A stretch of DNA of 64,000 nt from Burkholderia gladioli (lineage in GTDB: Bacteria > Pseudomonadota > Gammaproteobacteria > Burkholderiales > Burkholderiaceae): positions 3,224,001 to 3,288,000 of the forward strand of contig NZ_CP009323.1 in NCBI RefSeq assembly GCF_000959725.1, given 5' to 3'. The first letter of the stretch is position 1; each line of letters starts with the position of its first letter. Shown here piece by piece: positions 61,936 to 64,000 of this stretch. Made by a program: the position numbers and the translations under genes. The notes below the pieces were generated by a model. It made no database searches, was not told the origin of the DNA, and was given only the letters and a program-made list of their open reading frames with translations.

Positions 61936-64000
61936 TTATGCCGGCAAACGGGCCAACTGCGCGGCCAGCTTGTCGAGCGTGCCGCGGAATTCGGCGATCC
62001 GCTTCTGCTCCTGTTCGACCACCGCCGGCGGGGCCTTGGCCACGAAGGCCTCGTTGCCGAGCTTGGCCTCGCACTTGCGGATCTCGTTCTCGAGCCGCGC
62101 GACTTCCTTCGACAGGCGCTCGCGTTCGGCCTTCACGTCGATCTCGACCTTCAGCACCAGCTTGTTCGCGCCGACGATGGCGATCGGCGCGCCCTGCGCC
62201 TCGCTGTCGAGCGCGGCCTCGTCGGCCACGATGGTGACGTCCGACAGGCGCGCCAGCGCCTTCAGGTAGGGCGCGAAGCTGGTGAGGCGCTCCAGTTCGC
62301 CGGTGGCCAGCAGCGGCACGCGGGTGGCCGGCGACAGGTTCATCTCGCCGCGCAGGTTGCGGCAGGCGTCGACCACCGCCTTCAGCTCGAGCGCCCATTG
62401 CTCGGATTGCTCGTCGAGCTTGGCGAGGTCCGCCACCGGGTAGGCCTGCACCATCAGCGAGGCCTCGCCCTCGGCCGCGCCGGCCGGGTAGCGGCCCGCC
62501 AGCGGCGCGACCTTCTGCCAGAGCGCCTCGGTGATGAACGGGATCACCGGGTGCGCCAGGCGCAGCACCGTCTCCAGCACGCGCAGCAGGGTGCGCCGCG
62601 TGGCGCGCTGCTGCTCGGGCGTGCCGTTCTGGATCTGCACCTTGGCCAGCTCGACGTACCAGTCGCAGTACTCGTCCCAGACGAACTTGTAGATGCTGTT
62701 GGCGATGTTGTCGAAGCGGTAGTCGTCGAAGCCCTTGGCGATGTCGGCTTCCACGCGTTGCAGCAGCGAGACGATCCAGCGGTCGGCCGCCGAGAAGTCC
62801 AGGTAGCCGCCGGGGCCGCAGTCGCCGGCGCCGCAAAGCTCCGGCTTGGCGGTGCCGCAATCGTGGCCCTCGCAGTTCATCAGCACGAAGCGCGTGGCGT
62901 TCCAGAGCTTGTTGCAGAAGTTGCGGTAGCCCTCGCAGCGCGCCAGGTCGAAGTTGACGTTGCGCCCGAGCGTGGCCATCGAGGCCATCGTGAAGCGCAG
63001 CGCGTCGGTGCCGAAGGCGGGGATGCCGTCGGCGAATTCCTTGCGCGTCTTCTTCTCGATCGAGGCCGCCTGCTTCGGGTTCATCAGGCCCGTGGTGCGC
63101 TTGGCGACCAACTCCTCCAGGCCGATGCCGTCGATGATGTCGATCGGGTCGAGCGTGTTGCCCTTGCTCTTCGACATCTTCTGGCCTTCCGCGTCACGCA
63201 CCAGCCCATGCATGTAGACGGTGTGGAACGGCACCTTGCCGGTGAAATGCGTCGTCATCATGACCATCCGGGCGACCCAGAAGAAAATGATGTCGAAGCC
63301 GCTGACCAGCACCGAGGAGGGCAGGAAGTGCTTCAGCTCGGGCGTCTCGCTGGGCCAGCCGAGCGAGGAGAACGGCACCAGGGCCGAGGAGAACCAGGTG
63401 TCGAGCACGTCCTCGTCGCGCTTGAGCGCGCCGGCGTAGCCGGCCGCGTCGGCCTTGGCGCGCGCGCCGGCCTCGTCGCGGGCGACGAAGATCTCGCCGT
63501 TCTCGCCGTACCAGGCCGGGATCTGGTGGCCCCACCAGAGCTGACGCGAGATGCACCAGTCCTGGATGTTTTCCAGCCACTGGTAGTAGGTGGTGGTCCA
63601 GTTCTCCGGCACGAACTTGATCTGGCCGTCGCGCACCACCTCGAGCGACACCTCGGTGATCGACTTGCCCGGGTGGAAGCTGCCTTCCGGCGCCGGCTTG
63701 GTCATCGCCACGAACCACTGGTCGGTCAGCATCGGCTCGATCACCACGCCGGTGCGGTCGCCGCGCGGCACCATCAGCTTGTGCGGCTTGACCGAGTCGA
63801 GCGCGCCGGCCGCTTCCAGGTCGGCCACCACGCGCTTGCGCGCCTCGAAGCGGTCCAGGCCGCGATAGGCCTCGGGCGCGTTGTCGTTGATCTTCGCGTC
63901 GAGCGTGAGGATCTCGATCTGCGGCAACTGGTGGCGCTGGCCGACCTGGTAGTCGTTGAGGTCGTGCGCGGGCGTGACCTTGACCACGCCGGTGCCGAAC
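61936..64000 (-). CDS. valS: Valine--tRNA ligase, C-terminal part (5' end outside window)
   Basis: The frame is open to the window edge ([13 protein letters not shown] at the edge) and ends at 61936. It contains the editing-domain end, [23 protein letters not shown], the KMSKS loop [10 protein letters not shown], the anticodon-binding helices and the C-terminal coiled coil ([16 protein letters not shown]) characteristic of ValRS. About 688 residues are present of an expected 950. It charges tRNA-Val. The gene is 132 nt upstream of galU on the same strand. Confidence 0.96.
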   Translation of the reverse strand, partial: FGTGVVKVTPAHDLNDYQVGQRHQLPQIEILTLDAKINDNAPEAYRGLDRFEARKRVVADLEAAGALDSVKPHKLMVPRGDRTGVVIEPMLTDQWFVAMTKPAPEGSFHPGKSITEVSLEVVRDGQIKFVPENWTTTYYQWLENIQDWCISRQLWWGHQIPAWYGENGEIFVARDEAGARAKADAAGYAGALKRDEDVLDTWFSSALVPFSSLGWPSETPELKHFLPSSVLVSGFDIIFFWVARMVMMTTHFTGKVPFHTVYMHGLVRDAEGQKMSKSKGNTLDPIDIIDGIGLEELVAKRTTGLMNPKQAASIEKKTRKEFADGIPAFGTDALRFTMASMATLGRNVNFDLARCEGYRNFCNKLWNATRFVLMNCEGHDCGTAKPELCGAGDCGPGGYLDFSAADRWIVSLLQRVEADIAKGFDDYRFDNIANSIYKFVWDEYCDWYVELAKVQIQNGTPEQQRATRRTLLRVLETVLRLAHPVIPFITEALWQKVAPLAGRYPAGAAEGEASLMVQAYPVADLAKLDEQSEQWALELKAVVDACRNLRGEMNLSPATRVPLLATGELERLTSFAPYLKALARLSDVTIVADEAALDSEAQGAPIAIVGANKLVLKVEIDVKAERERLSKEVARLENEIRKCEAKLGNEAFVAKAPPAVVEQEQKRIAEFRGTLDKLAAQLARLPA

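Overview
The window is about 64 kb of high-GC betaproteobacterial chromosome, most likely Burkholderia in the broad gladioli/glumae/plantarii sense. The reasons are the very strong G/C bias at third codon positions, the divergent AcpA-type phosphatase and di-haem peroxidase pair, the Burkholderia-type glnS, alaS, galU and valS products, and complete xylose and inositol loci. The genus rests on protein resemblance recalled from memory; the species is not resolved. Only the first 3.6 kb is clearly lower in GC and looks like accessory DNA.

Layout. 1-3602: the 3' end of an Rhs gene with its C-terminal toxin and a SUKH immunity gene, followed by displaced toxin tails, immunity genes and Rhs scraps, several of them broken. 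3696-9460: small SnoaL-like and unknown genes, an ACS-type MFS permease, a NitT/TauT-like binding protein and a divergent TctDE-like two-component system. 9618-10888: an ester-cyclase-like gene and then the most unusual locus of the window. It has a leader peptide with four consecutive His codons, a complete terminator/antiterminator pair, and a minimal histidyl-tRNA-synthetase-like gene whose reading frame changes by +1 at a site laid out like the prfB frameshift site, with a His codon in the A-site position. 10995-24611: acid phosphatase, cytochrome c peroxidase, NUDIX, glnS, a glycine-zipper lipoprotein, CoA-transferase, alaS, LysR and aldehyde dehydrogenase.

24712-32009 is a D-xylose locus: mutarotase and XylR on the minus strand, xylFGH and a short-chain dehydrogenase on the plus strand. 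No isomerase or xylulokinase is seen, so an oxidative pathway is inferred. 32061-36696 holds regulators, an MFS protein, NUDIX, YbjQ and a thioesterase. 36704-40630 is a branched-chain-type ABC importer in which LivM and LivG are one polypeptide joined by a pentapeptide-repeat linker, LivF has Arg in place of the Walker A Lys, and no binding protein is encoded nearby.

40735-52758 is a myo-inositol locus: iolB, iolE, iolD, a iolC-DUF2090 fusion and an ABC importer on the minus strand, with an RpiR-type regulator, iolG and a second Gfo/Idh/MocA dehydrogenase on the plus strand. A GGAA-N6-TTCC palindrome lies between the two arms. 52917-64000: TusA, an ArsR/SRPBCC pair, an unknown protein, a three-gene signalling operon (response regulator, LysM-FecR protein, CHASE2 histidine kinase), a lipoprotein, galU and the 3' part of valS, which runs off the window. 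I saw no tRNA, rRNA, CRISPR array or intact insertion sequence.
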